A stretch of 41,788 nt of DNA from Micrococcales bacterium (lineage in GTDB: Bacteria > Actinomycetota > Actinomycetes > S36-B12 > GCA-2699445): NCBI GenBank assembly GCA_002699445.1, contig PAAU01000019.1:1-41788 (forward strand). Reading direction: 5' to 3'. Position numbers and translations under genes: made by a program. Below are positions 25,745-34,720 of the stretch, one piece after another. Within the stretch, counting starts at the first letter, position 1; each line of letters opens with the position of its first letter. The notes beneath the pieces were generated by a model. That model was given only the letters and a program-made list of their open reading frames with translations. It had not been told where the DNA came from and did no database searches.

Positions 25745-26146
25745 TCACTCCATGTTGCCGGTGGCCTTCAGAACAGTCACACCGACGAGTGCGACGACCA
25801 CAACCACGCGGGCGATTCGTGAACCAGGGGTGAGAACGGGCCACGCCAGGACAGATAGCCATGCAACAAACAATGCGTCAACACCGAGCAGCACGGCACC
25901 CAATATCGCCCAAGGCCCAGAAGCGATAAGACCGACAAATAAGAAGACCGCGAGCAAGATGGGTACAAGCCAGCGCGGCATAGCGTGGAGCCGTAGCAAT
26001 AGGGGAGCGCTAAAACGTTCCAAAGCCGGTCTGAACCCGGTCTTATTCGTCGATGTGGGTGTCGACCGTTGATTCTGTGATCGCTGGCTGCCTTGAGTCT
26101 TCGGCTGCTTGCGTTGTGGTGAGTTACGACCAGACTTATTTGACAC
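25745..26146 (-). CDS. DUF6703-like small membrane protein
   Basis: A 133-residue protein with a basic, Gln/Ser-rich N-terminus (about 50 residues) and a hydrophobic half with two or three helices (MPRWLVPILLAVFLFVGLIA..., VLTPGSRIARVVVVVALVGV). This matches small actinobacterial proteins of the DUF6703 kind. GTG 26146 is preceded by GAGGG; the frame extends to a TTG at 26242 without support. It lies upstream of znuA on the same strand, but the Zur box and 72-base gap make it a separate unit. Function unknown. Confidence 0.72.
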   Translation of the reverse strand: MSNKSGRNSPQRKQPKTQGSQRSQNQRSTPTSTNKTGFRPALERFSAPLLLRLHAMPRWLVPILLAVFLFVGLIASGPWAILGAVLLGVDALFVAWLSVLAWPVLTPGSRIARVVVVVALVGVTVLKATGNME

Positions 26147-26292
26147 GATTCCCTCGAGCTCCTGCGATCTTGGGCCGCGCGAAGATCCAGAAAGCCTTAA
26201 CGCAGCTATCTCTATGGTGCGGCCTGAGTCCGGAATCACCAAACTGTCGTTCGGTGAGGCCTTTTAGTGTCGACTGAGGCAGTATCGACAAT

Positions 26293-26643
26293 GTGATTGT
26301 GATCATGGAATACCAAGGTGGGCCAGAAATAGAACCGCTTTTGGCGGAAGCTGCCGCAGCACTAGGACAACGAGACGGATGTTGCCGTGTTCTGCTGGGT
26401 CGATCACCTGACGATGCCGCGAAATGGCAACTGCTTTCGGAGTGGGAGTCTGCGGGCCAACTTCGACATGGGCTGGGGTCATATGAGGCCAAGATGGCTC
26501 TGGGGCCACTGCAGGCTGCTGCGGTCCCAAGCGGAGGGGTATTCGAGACTCTGCTTCGGTACGAGGCCGGAATACGAAGCGAGTCGTTATCGGACCGGGC
26601 GGAAGATGCGGATACGTCTGGACCAGCGGGAAATCTTGGTTAG
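26293..26643 (+). CDS. Antibiotic biosynthesis monooxygenase (ABM)-fold protein
   Basis: A 116-residue small alpha/beta protein. The pattern MIVIMEYQG ... CRVLLGRSPDDAAKWQLLSEWESAGQLRHGLGSYEAKMALGPLQ (in blocks at 1-9 and 32-76) fits the dimeric ferredoxin-like ABM family, with the W-x-L-L-S-E-W core. Members range from quinone-forming monooxygenases to haem-degrading enzymes and many of unknown role. The C-terminal 25 residues are a polar tail. GTG starts at 26293 or 26299 and an ATG at 26305 are all possible. It precedes glyS by 98 bases. Confidence 0.68.
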   Translation: MIVIMEYQGGPEIEPLLAEAAAALGQRDGCCRVLLGRSPDDAAKWQLLSEWESAGQLRHGLGSYEAKMALGPLQAAAVPSGGVFETLLRYEAGIRSESLSDRAEDADTSGPAGNLG

Positions 26644-26741
26644 TGCTGGCACGAGTCTGGATGGGTGGCCGAGCCAGTACGCTATAGATACGCCCGGCCT
26701 CGCCCGTGGCGCCGCCGACAACCAGCCGGAGTGGAGTTCAC

Positions 26742-28115
26742 GTGGCCAAACGAGTAGATGCGGTAGTAAATCTGGCAAAACGAAGAGGTTTTGTCTATGC
26801 CTCTTCAGAGATATACGGCGGCACGCGCTCTGCGTGGGACTACGGGCCATTGGGTGTTGAGCTAAAGGAAAACATTCGGCGACAGTGGTGGCAGCACATG
26901 GTCCGTAGCCGCGGGGATGTAGTGGGACTGGATTCATCGATAATCCTCGCGTCCTCGGTATGGGCAGCCTCGGGCCACCTTGATGCTTTTGTGGATCCAC
27001 TTACCGAATGTCGAACTTGTCATAGGCGATTTCGAGCCGACACCTTGATGGAAGAGTTCGCGGAACGCAAAGGTCGGATGGTGGAGAGTCTTGAAGAAAT
27101 CCCTTGCCCGAGTTGTGGCAACAAAGGCGACTTCACCGAACCGCGCGATTTTAATGGGTTACTCCGGACCGCTATTGGTCCAGTGGAGGACGAAGGATCG
27201 GTGCACTACCTGCGTCCGGAAACCGCTCAAGGTATCTTCGTCAACTACGGCAATGTTGCAACTACAGCTCGGATGAAGCCGCCGTTCGGTATCGCTCAAA
27301 CCGGCAAGTCATTTCGAAATGAGATCACACCCGGCAACTTTATTTTCCGGACTCGAGAATTTGAACAAATGGAGATGGAGTTCTTCGTCGAGCCGGGCAC
27401 GGACGAGCAGTGGCACGAGTATTGGATCAAGGATCGAATGGATTGGTACATCGACCTTGGAATGAACCCGGAAAATCTTCGCTTGTTTGATCATCCTGCG
27501 GAGAAGTTGTCGCACTACTCCAAACGCACCGTCGATATCGAATATCGCTTTGAGTTTGCGGGAAGTGCTTGGGCCGAGTTGGAAGGAATTGCTAATCGTA
27601 CTGATTTTGATCTCAAGACCCACTCGGAGCATTCCGGCGTGGACTTGTCCTACTTCGATCAGTCGACCGGCGAACGCTGGATTCCCTATGTCATCGAGCC
27701 AGCGGCGGGTCTCACCCGAGCAGTGCTGGCTTTCCTTCTCGACAGTTATGCCGAGGATGAGGCGCCCAACACCAAGGGCGGCGTGGACAAACGCACCGTT
27801 CTTCGATTTGACCCGCGATTGGCGCCAGTCAAAGTTGCTGTGCTGCCGCTGTCTAGAAATCCAGATCTATCGCCCAAGGCTCGGGGGCTGGCCGACGAAC
27901 TGCGTAAACGCTGGAATGTAGTTTTCGATGATGCGGGAGCGATTGGCCGACGATATCGGCGTCAAGACGAGATCGGCACACCCTTCTGCGTCACGGTTGA
28001 CTTCGACACGTTAGAAGATGATGCGGTAACCGTTCGACATCGAGATTCAATGGAACAGGAACGAATCGGCCTAGACTCTGTCGTCGGTTGGTTAGCCCAA
28101 CGAATTCCTGCCTAA
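26742..28115 (+). CDS. glyS: Glycine-tRNA ligase (dimeric, eukaryote/actinobacterial type)
   Basis: A 457-residue class II aminoacyl-tRNA synthetase that charges tRNA-Gly. Motif 2 is around [19 protein letters not shown], motif 3 is [18 protein letters not shown], and the anticodon-binding domain begins near [10 protein letters not shown]. Two CxxC pairs (Cys90/Cys93 and Cys122/Cys125) form a zinc site in the catalytic-domain insertion. The GTG at 26742 has GGAG five bases ahead and gives the usual N-terminus ([26 protein letters not shown] in parts). An upstream GTG at 26706 lacks support. A TATAGA hexamer at 26683-26688 may be its -10 box. Confidence 0.95.
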   Translation: MAKRVDAVVNLAKRRGFVYASSEIYGGTRSAWDYGPLGVELKENIRRQWWQHMVRSRGDVVGLDSSIILASSVWAASGHLDAFVDPLTECRTCHRRFRADTLMEEFAERKGRMVESLEEIPCPSCGNKGDFTEPRDFNGLLRTAIGPVEDEGSVHYLRPETAQGIFVNYGNVATTARMKPPFGIAQTGKSFRNEITPGNFIFRTREFEQMEMEFFVEPGTDEQWHEYWIKDRMDWYIDLGMNPENLRLFDHPAEKLSHYSKRTVDIEYRFEFAGSAWAELEGIANRTDFDLKTHSEHSGVDLSYFDQSTGERWIPYVIEPAAGLTRAVLAFLLDSYAEDEAPNTKGGVDKRTVLRFDPRLAPVKVAVLPLSRNPDLSPKARGLADELRKRWNVVFDDAGAIGRRYRRQDEIGTPFCVTVDFDTLEDDAVTVRHRDSMEQERIGLDSVVGWLAQRIPA

Positions 28116-28138
28116 GCGTGCAGACCTAAGGTAAGAGG

Positions 28139-28789
28139 ATGGCCACCGACGACCATCCCATCTTTTCGATGATCTATCGACCACTTGCCGATTTGGGAGA
28201 GCGGACCGGAGTCGGAGACGCCCGTGATGAGGCCCTGCAGGGAACTCACGGTCGTCTGCTGATTCTGGGACTGGGTCTGGGGCATGATCTAGATCATTTA
28301 CCGGCCGGTGTTTCAGAAGTGGTTGCTATCGAGCCGTCGGCTTCGATGCGCCGCCGATCACTCAGTTCGATCCGTCGAAGTGAGAACGCGGGTATCGAAG
28401 TGGAGCTGCTTGCCGGGCGCGGTGAGCGGCTACCGCTACCAGATAGCAGCATGGACTCCGCTCTGATTTCTCTGGTTATGTGCAGCGTCACAGATCCCAA
28501 ACGAGTACTCACTGAACTTATTCGGGTGCTTAAGCCAGGAGCTCCCCTTGGAGTTCTCGAGCATGTCGCTGCACCACCGAAAACGTGGACCCGGCGATTG
28601 CAGTGGAGTGTGGCTAGTGTCTGGCCGAGAGTCGCTGGCGGATGTCGAGTAGATCGCGATACGGGCAGTTCGTTAAGACGGGCAGGTTTTGATACGACTG
28701 ATCTGCGAGAGGTACGGCTTGCTAAGGCTCCGGTCGTAGCGCCAACGATTGTAGGCACGGCATACAGCCCGCTGTTATCGACCGGTTAG
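28139..28789 (+). CDS. Class I SAM-dependent methyltransferase
   Basis: A 216-residue methyltransferase of the Methyltransf_11 type. Motif I reads LILGLGLGHDL (in place of the common E-x-G-x-G-T-G), post I is VVAIEPSASM, and motif IV is MDSALISLVMCSVTDPKRVLTE followed by LKPGAPLGVLEHV. The sequence around the C-terminus resembles METTL7-like or phospholipid N-methyltransferases. The substrate is unknown. AAGG precedes the ATG by seven bases, 23 bases after the glyS stop, so it is likely in the same transcript. Confidence 0.82.
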   Translation: MATDDHPIFSMIYRPLADLGERTGVGDARDEALQGTHGRLLILGLGLGHDLDHLPAGVSEVVAIEPSASMRRRSLSSIRRSENAGIEVELLAGRGERLPLPDSSMDSALISLVMCSVTDPKRVLTELIRVLKPGAPLGVLEHVAAPPKTWTRRLQWSVASVWPRVAGGCRVDRDTGSSLRRAGFDTTDLREVRLAKAPVVAPTIVGTAYSPLLSTG

Positions 28790-28816
28790 CAGTCCGCTTC
28801 GCCTGACAGTCGCCCG

Positions 28817-30115
28817 CTAGGGATGTTGATCCATCTCCGCAGATCTGTGGTGGTGGGGTGAGGCTCGTCCGCGGGTTAGTGGCTCTTTACATGAACCCAG
28901 TTCAACGCGAGGTTGTACCCGGTTCACCCAACTGCTGTAACGCGTTGCGCCCGGCACTGCAGTACAGCCGTGGAGCACCACACTCAATAAAATTGTCAAG
29001 GCAGCCGTAGCCAGCACTCTGTCTAAATCATTGTCACGATCTAATTGTTCAAGCGCAATTAGCGAAAAGACTACGGATGCAAGGCCTCTGGGTCCGAACC
29101 ATCCGATAAATAGCGCTGATGGCAGGCGAAGTCCGCTGCCCAAAAGTGACAGCCAGACTGGACCCATGCGCAAGACTGTTAGGGATGCGATAGCAAAGAA
29201 TATTTCAGTCACACCGATATCGGTGATCAAGCTGGGAAGCATGAGTAGACCGAAAGCGAGCCACGTGATGTCACCAAGTGGGATCGATAGTCCTTCAGGC
29301 AGAAGAAGCACCCGCTGGGAAACCCCCTGCTTGAGGGCGATACCGAAGAAGCTGCCGGCGACAAAGGTCGCGATAAACCCGTTTCCAGTGAATAAGGGAG
29401 CGCCGTAGAAAGCCACCAGAGGCACAGCCAGGGTTGCAACGAGCAAACTTGTCGGTGATGACCAGCCTTTCTCGCGAGTGATACGCATCAGCTGGCCACT
29501 AGCGAAGCCGATGATCGCCCCGATCGCGATTGCGATCGCGATCTGGGCTACTGCTTCAACGGTAGATTCGCGAGCATCAAGACCTTCCTGCTGCGCTAAA
29601 GCCGCGATGGCGAAGAGGACAACTGGGGTCGCCAGTCCGTCATTGAGGCCACTCTCCACATTGAGGATTCGACGGATGCGCACTGGGATTCGCTTGTCGG
29701 AAACGGTCGCTGCACCGAGCGCCGCGTCCGTGGGAGACAGTATTGCGCCGAGCAGTAGAGCCGCGGCCCAGGGAATACCGGGAAAAAGCACGATGGCCAG
29801 CCCGAAACCAGCAGCAATGGTTAGGGGTAGACCGATCAACAGTAATCTGCCGACGAACCCGCCTTCGCGATCAATCTGTCGAGGTCTGACCGAAGCTGCA
29901 TCATGAAACAGCACTAAGGCCAAGGTGAGTTCGGCCAGGGGCAATAACCACTGTTCAACACTTTGATCGATGTCGGCCCAGACATTGAGCAAGTATCCGA
30001 CAGCGACGAAAGCCATGGGAGCGGTAAGGTTCCAGCGGCCTAGTGAGCGCGCGACTAGAGAATAGGCGAGGATCAGCATTGCCACGATAGTGATGGCTAC
30101 ATCAGTGGATTCCAA
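28817..30115 (-). CDS. Na+(K+)/H+ antiporter, CPA1/NhaP-like
   Basis: A 432-residue transporter with 11-12 helices, exchanging cations for protons. Visible family features are ILSPTDAALGAATV (helix 5) and NVESGLNDGLATPVVLFAIA (helix 6, with the ND pair of CPA1 exchangers), plus WFGPRGLASVVFSLIAL near the C-terminus. A TTG at 30115 is proposed as start because AAGGA lies six bases before it. The frame runs on to 30253, but that part would overlap the divergent dus gene and looks non-coding. The C-terminal 50 residues are a basic cytosolic tail. Confidence 0.85.
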   Translation of the reverse strand: MESTDVAITIVAMLILAYSLVARSLGRWNLTAPMAFVAVGYLLNVWADIDQSVEQWLLPLAELTLALVLFHDAASVRPRQIDREGGFVGRLLLIGLPLTIAAGFGLAIVLFPGIPWAAALLLGAILSPTDAALGAATVSDKRIPVRIRRILNVESGLNDGLATPVVLFAIAALAQQEGLDARESTVEAVAQIAIAIAIGAIIGFASGQLMRITREKGWSSPTSLLVATLAVPLVAFYGAPLFTGNGFIATFVAGSFFGIALKQGVSQRVLLLPEGLSIPLGDITWLAFGLLMLPSLITDIGVTEIFFAIASLTVLRMGPVWLSLLGSGLRLPSALFIGWFGPRGLASVVFSLIALEQLDRDNDLDRVLATAALTILLSVVLHGCTAVPGATRYSSWVNRVQPRVELGSCKEPLTRGRASPHHHRSAEMDQHP

Positions 30116-30226
30116 CGCTCTTCCTTCCGGCGCACTAACGATGTTTGCAGATGCCAGAGAGCTATGTTGCCGAGTCGGCGAAGCGGACAATTTCGCGGAT
30201 TTGGTGAGTAAGGCAACAATAGTGAG

Positions 30227-31378
30227 ATGTCCGAGATCGCTCCGCCTATCCAAGTGCCGGGATTGCAGGTATCACCCCCGGTTGTTCTCGCCCCCATGGC
30301 GGGTATCACTAATCGTGCCTATCGGAGACTTTGCCGAGAGCAGGGGGCTGGGCTCTTCGTCTCCGAGATGGTGACTGCCCGGGCCTTTACGGAAAGAGAC
30401 GTCAAGACGCATCGGATAACGGCTTTCGACCCAGATGAAACTCCGAGATCTCTGCAGTTCTATTCAGTCGACCCAGTCACGATCTACGAAGCGGTAACCC
30501 GAGTGGTCGCTGAAGATTTGGCTGACCATGTCGACTTGAATTTTGGTTGCCCGGTAGCGAAAGTGACCCGGAAGGGAGGGGGAAGTGCCCTTCCTTGGAA
30601 ACTGGATCTATTCTCCGACATCGTCGCAGCCGCGGTAGCAGCCGCAGATGCCAAGATTCCAGTCACGGTAAAGATGCGGAAGGGAATCGACGACGAACAC
30701 CTCACCTACGTAGATGCTGGAAAGATTGCAGCTAGTCATGGAGTCGCCTGGGTGGCTCTACATGGTCGGACTGCCTCGCAGTACTACGGTGGGAGCGCCG
30801 ATTGGGACGCGATTGCGATACTTAAGGATGAACTTGGTCCGCTCGGTACCCCAGTGCTAGGCAACGGTGATATCTGGACTGCGGCTGATGCGGTTCGCAT
30901 GGTCCGAACCACTGGGTGTGACGGGGTTGTTGTGGGGCGTGGTTGCCTCGGTCGGCCGTGGCTCTTCGGTCAGTTAGCTGACGCTTTCCAAGGACGTCCG
31001 CTCCGGGCTGACCCTGGCCTGAAGGAAATCATTTCGATCTATCGCAGGCACGCAGAACTCTTGGTGGCTGCTCTCGGTGACTACATCGGTATGCGAGAAA
31101 TCCGAAAGCACCATGCCTGGTACTTCAAGGGGTATTCGGTGCGACGGGAAGTAAGATCAGGGTTAGGTCAGGTCGAAACTTTCGATGACATGGATGCCCT
31201 ACTCGAGCAGATCGATACAAACCAGGAGCAACCGGAGACGGCTACTTCTGGGCCGCGGGGACGAACCTCGGGAGCGCGGTCGGTGGCCCTTCCGCATGGA
31301 TGGCTAGATTCGCGGAGCCTTGCCGGTAAGGAAGCTGGCTTGATTCCCGAAGCAGAATTGGCGACTAGCGGCGGTTAG
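30227..31378 (+). CDS. dusB: tRNA-dihydrouridine synthase DusB
   Basis: A 383-residue flavoenzyme that reduces uridines in tRNA. It has a TIM barrel with LAPMAGITNRAYRRLC (21-36), the catalytic Cys108 in DLNFGCPVAKVTRKGGGSAL, and FMN-site blocks TVKMRKG, ALHGRTASQYYGG and GNGDIWTA. Length and the NifR3-type motifs match bacterial DusB. The C-terminal 50 residues are a less conserved extension. The ATG at 30227 has only a weak ribosome site. The end overlaps the convergent acpS by 14 bases. Confidence 0.93.
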   Translation: MSEIAPPIQVPGLQVSPPVVLAPMAGITNRAYRRLCREQGAGLFVSEMVTARAFTERDVKTHRITAFDPDETPRSLQFYSVDPVTIYEAVTRVVAEDLADHVDLNFGCPVAKVTRKGGGSALPWKLDLFSDIVAAAVAAADAKIPVTVKMRKGIDDEHLTYVDAGKIAASHGVAWVALHGRTASQYYGGSADWDAIAILKDELGPLGTPVLGNGDIWTAADAVRMVRTTGCDGVVVGRGCLGRPWLFGQLADAFQGRPLRADPGLKEIISIYRRHAELLVAALGDYIGMREIRKHHAWYFKGYSVRREVRSGLGQVETFDDMDALLEQIDTNQEQPETATSGPRGRTSGARSVALPHGWLDSRSLAGKEAGLIPEAELATSGG

Positions 31379-31757
31379 CGATGGCTTCGTCTGCGAGTGC
31401 GACAACGACCGCCGCGCAGAGACCGCGCTCGTGAGTGAGTGAGAGTGACCACTCGGTGAGGCCAAGTCGATGAGCTTGCGCGGCGGCTGACCCGGCGAAG
31501 CACAGTTCGGGAGCCCCATTAGATTTTGTTCTGACCCAGATATCGGTGGGCGAAATTTCATCGAGCCCAACATTGAGAGCCTTGATGGCTGCTTCCTTCG
31601 CCGCCCATCGAGCCGCTAACCGATCAACATCGGAGCCGCATTCTGCGATTTCCTCAGACGTCCAGGTGTGACGAACAAACGAATCACCGAGATTGTCGAT
31701 CAGGCTCGCGACCCGAGCGGAGTTCACCAGATCAATACCGGTACGAAGCGTCGTCAT
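31365..31757 (-). CDS. acpS: Holo-[acyl-carrier-protein] synthase AcpS
   Basis: A 130-residue phosphopantetheinyl transferase of the AcpS type. The metal-binding GIDLV (Asp9) and WAAKEAAIKAL (Lys54, Glu55) motifs are present, as is the C-terminal SLTHERGLCAAVVVAL. It moves 4'-phosphopantetheine from CoA to a conserved Ser of carrier proteins. The start overlaps by 4 bases (ATGA) the stop of a gene coding for a carrier domain. It may therefore prime that domain as well as the fatty-acid ACP. Confidence 0.95.
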   Translation of the reverse strand: MTTLRTGIDLVNSARVASLIDNLGDSFVRHTWTSEEIAECGSDVDRLAARWAAKEAAIKALNVGLDEISPTDIWVRTKSNGAPELCFAGSAAAQAHRLGLTEWSLSLTHERGLCAAVVVALADEAIANRR

Positions 31758-34333
31758 CGTGATGTCAGGGGTGTGGCGAATTGCTGAGGACTTCCGATGG
31801 TAGATCGAGCTCTTGAAGCCCCCGTGGAGACGCGGCGGGCCGCACGCGGCGCTATTTTTTGCAGACGATCAAGAGCGATCCACATGGTTACACCGGCCAA
31901 AATCGAAATGATGAGAGCGGCCCACAGCTGCTCACCAAGTAGGGGGTAAATCTGATAGTGAGTGAGGTAAATGATTAGCGAGGCACCAGCAATCCGGGAG
32001 AGGATTGGCGCAATAGCTCGGGGGACTCGAACTGAAGTGACCGTAATCGCCAAGATCAGTCCGATCAGGACCAGGGCAACACGGTCGGGTCGGTTGAAGA
32101 AGGAGGCTCCTATGACAAGGACTCCAAGAAGAACAATCGATTTTTGGTAGTTGTTCGAAGCGCGTTCCAGCGCCCAACCGGCTGCAAAGAGCCAGATCAC
32201 CACAGCGGGGGTGTACATCGACGTGGGCGCTGTCGGACCTGCGGTGAGCAAAGCCACTACCGATCCCGCGCCGACGATCAACAGCGGAAACGCAAATGGC
32301 CAGCGTCTTTCCCATCGATCAACTGCGGGAACCCATAGCAGGACGGCCACCGCAATCATGAGGTAGACCAGGGCCTCAAGGAACCAATATCGCCACTCTG
32401 GGGCTTCTCCCGCGGGACCCAACAGATTATTGAGGTACAGAACACTGGGCCCGTATTCGGTACTGATTAGCACTAATGGAACCAGCCATAACAAACTGAT
32501 CCCTACTATGCGCCAACTACTTCGCAAGATTCGCTTAACTCGTTCTTTTCGATCGGCATCGGTCAGGAGGAACTTGGCAAGTCCAAACCCAGCCAACGCG
32601 ATTAAGAGGTGGGCGCCGCCTCGAATGTCGAATACTCCGATATGGGAACCCACGATGAGGATGACGGCGACGGCTCGAAGTATGCCGGTCGTCTCCAACC
32701 GGACTGGAAATCGCGGATGACTCTTGGATTCGCCCCCAGAAGTGGGACACAGGGCCTCCAGCTCAGTTACTGATAGTCGTTGCCACCCAGGTGGCAGTGT
32801 GCCTATCCGTTGCTGGAGGGCTGAGGTAGCTGCTACATACGACAATGAATCACCACCGAGACTGACGAAGGAATCGGTTGGGGAGATATGCGATTTTCCC
32901 AGAATCGATCCTAGAACCGTGGCGATGCTTGAATCTGCGGTGATGGGGGTGAGACGTCCTTCGTGCAGGTCGGTGGACTGTTGGGCGGCTGTCGCGTAAT
33001 CAATTTTTCCGTTAGCAAGGCGAGGGAGCTCGGTCACTTTCGAGACAACGAGACTAGTCGGTGGCAAACCCGTCGTGTTGGCAGCTACTTTGCAGAGCTC
33101 TTGGGTAGAGACCGCTGAATCAGTGGTAACGACTCCGACTCCGGTCGGGGTTTCGACGCAGGTCACCTCTTGGCAGGTCTTTTGGAGGATCCGCTCAAGC
33201 CGATCGAGATCTACACGTAGTCCAAAGGGTTTGGCTATTCGGCTACATCTGCCCACTACTCGATAGAGGCCGGCATCGGTCCGCTCTGCGATATCGCCAG
33301 TGTGGAGTTCCCACGTTGTCTTGTTGGACGCAAGATCGTGACGTTGTAGTGCGTAGCCCATCATCACGTTCGGACCTGAGTAAACCAACTCTCCTTGGCC
33401 TTCAAGGCAATCATCATTTCTTTCGATTCGAAGCTGACCCCCGGGGATCGCTACGCCGATGCAATCCGGGTTTTCAGCGACGAGTCTCGGATTTAAGTAG
33501 GCAATCCGCGCTGTGGCTTCGCTTTGGCCGTACATGACGAAGAACTGCCGGTTGCTCTCGGCGCACAGCTCGGCAAACTCGGTAACGAGTTGTGGCGCTA
33601 ATTTTCCGCCGGCCTGGGTCAGTATCCGGAGAGACGGTAGTTGCTCCGGAGTGAAGTGGTTCTGGTGCATTACTTCAAAGGAGTACGGCACTCCAGAAAT
33701 ATTAGTGACCCCACTAGAACGTGCGAGGTCCCAGAAGCAATCGTCTGCTAGGGAAAGATCGGTGAGCACGATTTTCCCGCCAACGGAAAAGTGGGTGTTA
33801 ATTACTGAAAGGCCATAGCAGTAGGACCACGGTAGGACCGTCGCGGCAGCATCTGATTGGCCCAGCCCCAGGTAGTCACAAATCGCGGCTGCGTTCTCGT
33901 TCAGATTCTGGTGAGAGAGGCGAACAAGTTTTGGGGAACCCGTCGAACCAGAGGTCGAGAGCAGCAAGGCAAGGTCCGAATTTAGCCCGCCGAGAGGTTC
34001 GGACCGAAGATGTTTTAGCGTCCAGACTCCCGTCCGATTTGGCTGCATCACTGAATCGGGTTGATATGTGGCGGCTATATCGTCCCTGTCTGTTAGTCGA
34101 CCACTGCCGGGCGTCAGCAACAGCGCGACATGTCCACCGGATAAGCAGGCTAGGTAGGTGATGATCGGTTCGGGGTCATTTCCCGCCTCAATGGCGACCA
34201 GGCGAGGGACATCACCGAGATCAGTTTCCCGCTGTCTCACTCGTTGCGCCAACTCCGAGTAGTCAATACTGTCGTCGCCGTACGCAAGCGCGATCCCCGT
34301 CTGCTGTTCGAGGTGAGCGGGCATCCAAAACAC
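31754..34333 (-). CDS. Adenylation - carrier - acyltransferase-3 fusion protein
   Basis: An 859-residue multidomain protein. Residues 1-460 are an AMP-binding (adenylate-forming) domain with A3 STSGSTGSPK (126-135), A5 YGQSEATARI, A7 HTGDIAERTDAGLY, A8 GRCSRIAKPFGLRVD and A10 LANGKIDY. Residues 470-535 are a phosphopantetheine carrier with LGGDSL (Ser496 the attachment site). Residues from about 545 to 845 are an acyltransferase-3 (OafA-like) membrane domain with RAVAVILIVGSHIG and GGAHLLIALAGFGLAKFLL. An acid would be activated, loaded on the carrier, and passed to an envelope or small-molecule acceptor. GTG 34333 has AGGAG five bases ahead; ATG at 34324 and in-frame starts up to 34363 are weaker. 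Substrates are unknown. Iron box in front; acpS follows in the same unit. Confidence 0.88.
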   Translation of the reverse strand: MFWMPAHLEQQTGIALAYGDDSIDYSELAQRVRQRETDLGDVPRLVAIEAGNDPEPIITYLACLSGGHVALLLTPGSGRLTDRDDIAATYQPDSVMQPNRTGVWTLKHLRSEPLGGLNSDLALLLSTSGSTGSPKLVRLSHQNLNENAAAICDYLGLGQSDAAATVLPWSYCYGLSVINTHFSVGGKIVLTDLSLADDCFWDLARSSGVTNISGVPYSFEVMHQNHFTPEQLPSLRILTQAGGKLAPQLVTEFAELCAESNRQFFVMYGQSEATARIAYLNPRLVAENPDCIGVAIPGGQLRIERNDDCLEGQGELVYSGPNVMMGYALQRHDLASNKTTWELHTGDIAERTDAGLYRVVGRCSRIAKPFGLRVDLDRLERILQKTCQEVTCVETPTGVGVVTTDSAVSTQELCKVAANTTGLPPTSLVVSKVTELPRLANGKIDYATAAQQSTDLHEGRLTPITADSSIATVLGSILGKSHISPTDSFVSLGGDSLSYVAATSALQQRIGTLPPGWQRLSVTELEALCPTSGGESKSHPRFPVRLETTGILRAVAVILIVGSHIGVFDIRGGAHLLIALAGFGLAKFLLTDADRKERVKRILRSSWRIVGISLLWLVPLVLISTEYGPSVLYLNNLLGPAGEAPEWRYWFLEALVYLMIAVAVLLWVPAVDRWERRWPFAFPLLIVGAGSVVALLTAGPTAPTSMYTPAVVIWLFAAGWALERASNNYQKSIVLLGVLVIGASFFNRPDRVALVLIGLILAITVTSVRVPRAIAPILSRIAGASLIIYLTHYQIYPLLGEQLWAALIISILAGVTMWIALDRLQKIAPRAARRVSTGASRARSTIGSPQQFATPLTSR

Positions 34334-34382
34334 GCGTACTCCTCGTCTCATCGACTTCAGCAAGAATCAAACTGAGATTTAG

Positions 34383-34401
34383 TTAGGTTAGCCTAAGTTT
34401 A
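34383..34401. promoter_or_regulatory. DtxR/IdeR-type iron box
   Basis: TTAGGTTAGCCTAAGTTTA matches the IdeR/DtxR consensus TTAGGTTAGSCTAACCTAA at 16 of 19 positions. It lies 49 bases upstream of the adenylation-carrier-acyltransferase start and overlaps the predicted -10 region, where a metal-bound repressor would block transcription. Confidence 0.8.
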
Positions 34402-34413
34402 CCTATTGTCCAA
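34385..34413 (-). promoter_or_regulatory. Predicted promoter of the adenylation-carrier-acyltransferase operon
   Basis: On the minus strand TTGGAC (34413-34408), a 17-base spacer and TAACCT (34390-34385) form a sigma70-type promoter. The iron box covers the -10 and most of the spacer. Prediction only. Confidence 0.55.
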
Positions 34414-34720
34414 GATGTGCCCATTGATCCACTCAACATGTGGTAGATGTCACCACTGAGGTAGGAGGGAATCGATCGTGATCTTCGTGGCGGAATCGAC
34501 ATAAGGTCAAAGCCCCACGCGTATTGGCTCATCGAGAACCTCCCTAATGGGAAATCTGCGACAGGTGGGAGTCATCTATTCGCAGGCGCGACTGAAGCTG
34601 GGAAAAGTAGAGCTCCGGGATAGGACGGTTGGGCAAGCGTGAACTAAACAGAAGGTAAGAGTCCTGAAAAATCGGGCAATGGGTCTAGTTCCAGGCTAAG
34701 GAATCAGTAACACTTGCAGA
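34402..34720. other. Intergenic region with a tiny leader-like frame
   Basis: About 320 bases before ydcF. The only notable item is an 8-codon frame GTG...TAA (34478-34504) behind a perfect AGGAGG nine bases upstream. A CCTCC about 70 bases further on could pair with that AGGAGG. I see no tRNA or known riboswitch here. Confidence 0.35.

Noticed and set aside
26644-26741. T-box riboswitch for glyS
   Set aside because: The gap is only 98 bases, and no T-box sequence (TGGNACCGCG) was seen. A simple promoter with TATAGA is enough.
30116-30253. N-terminal extension of the antiporter
   Set aside because: It would overlap the start of dusB on the other strand; TTG 30115 with AAGGA fits the first membrane helix better.
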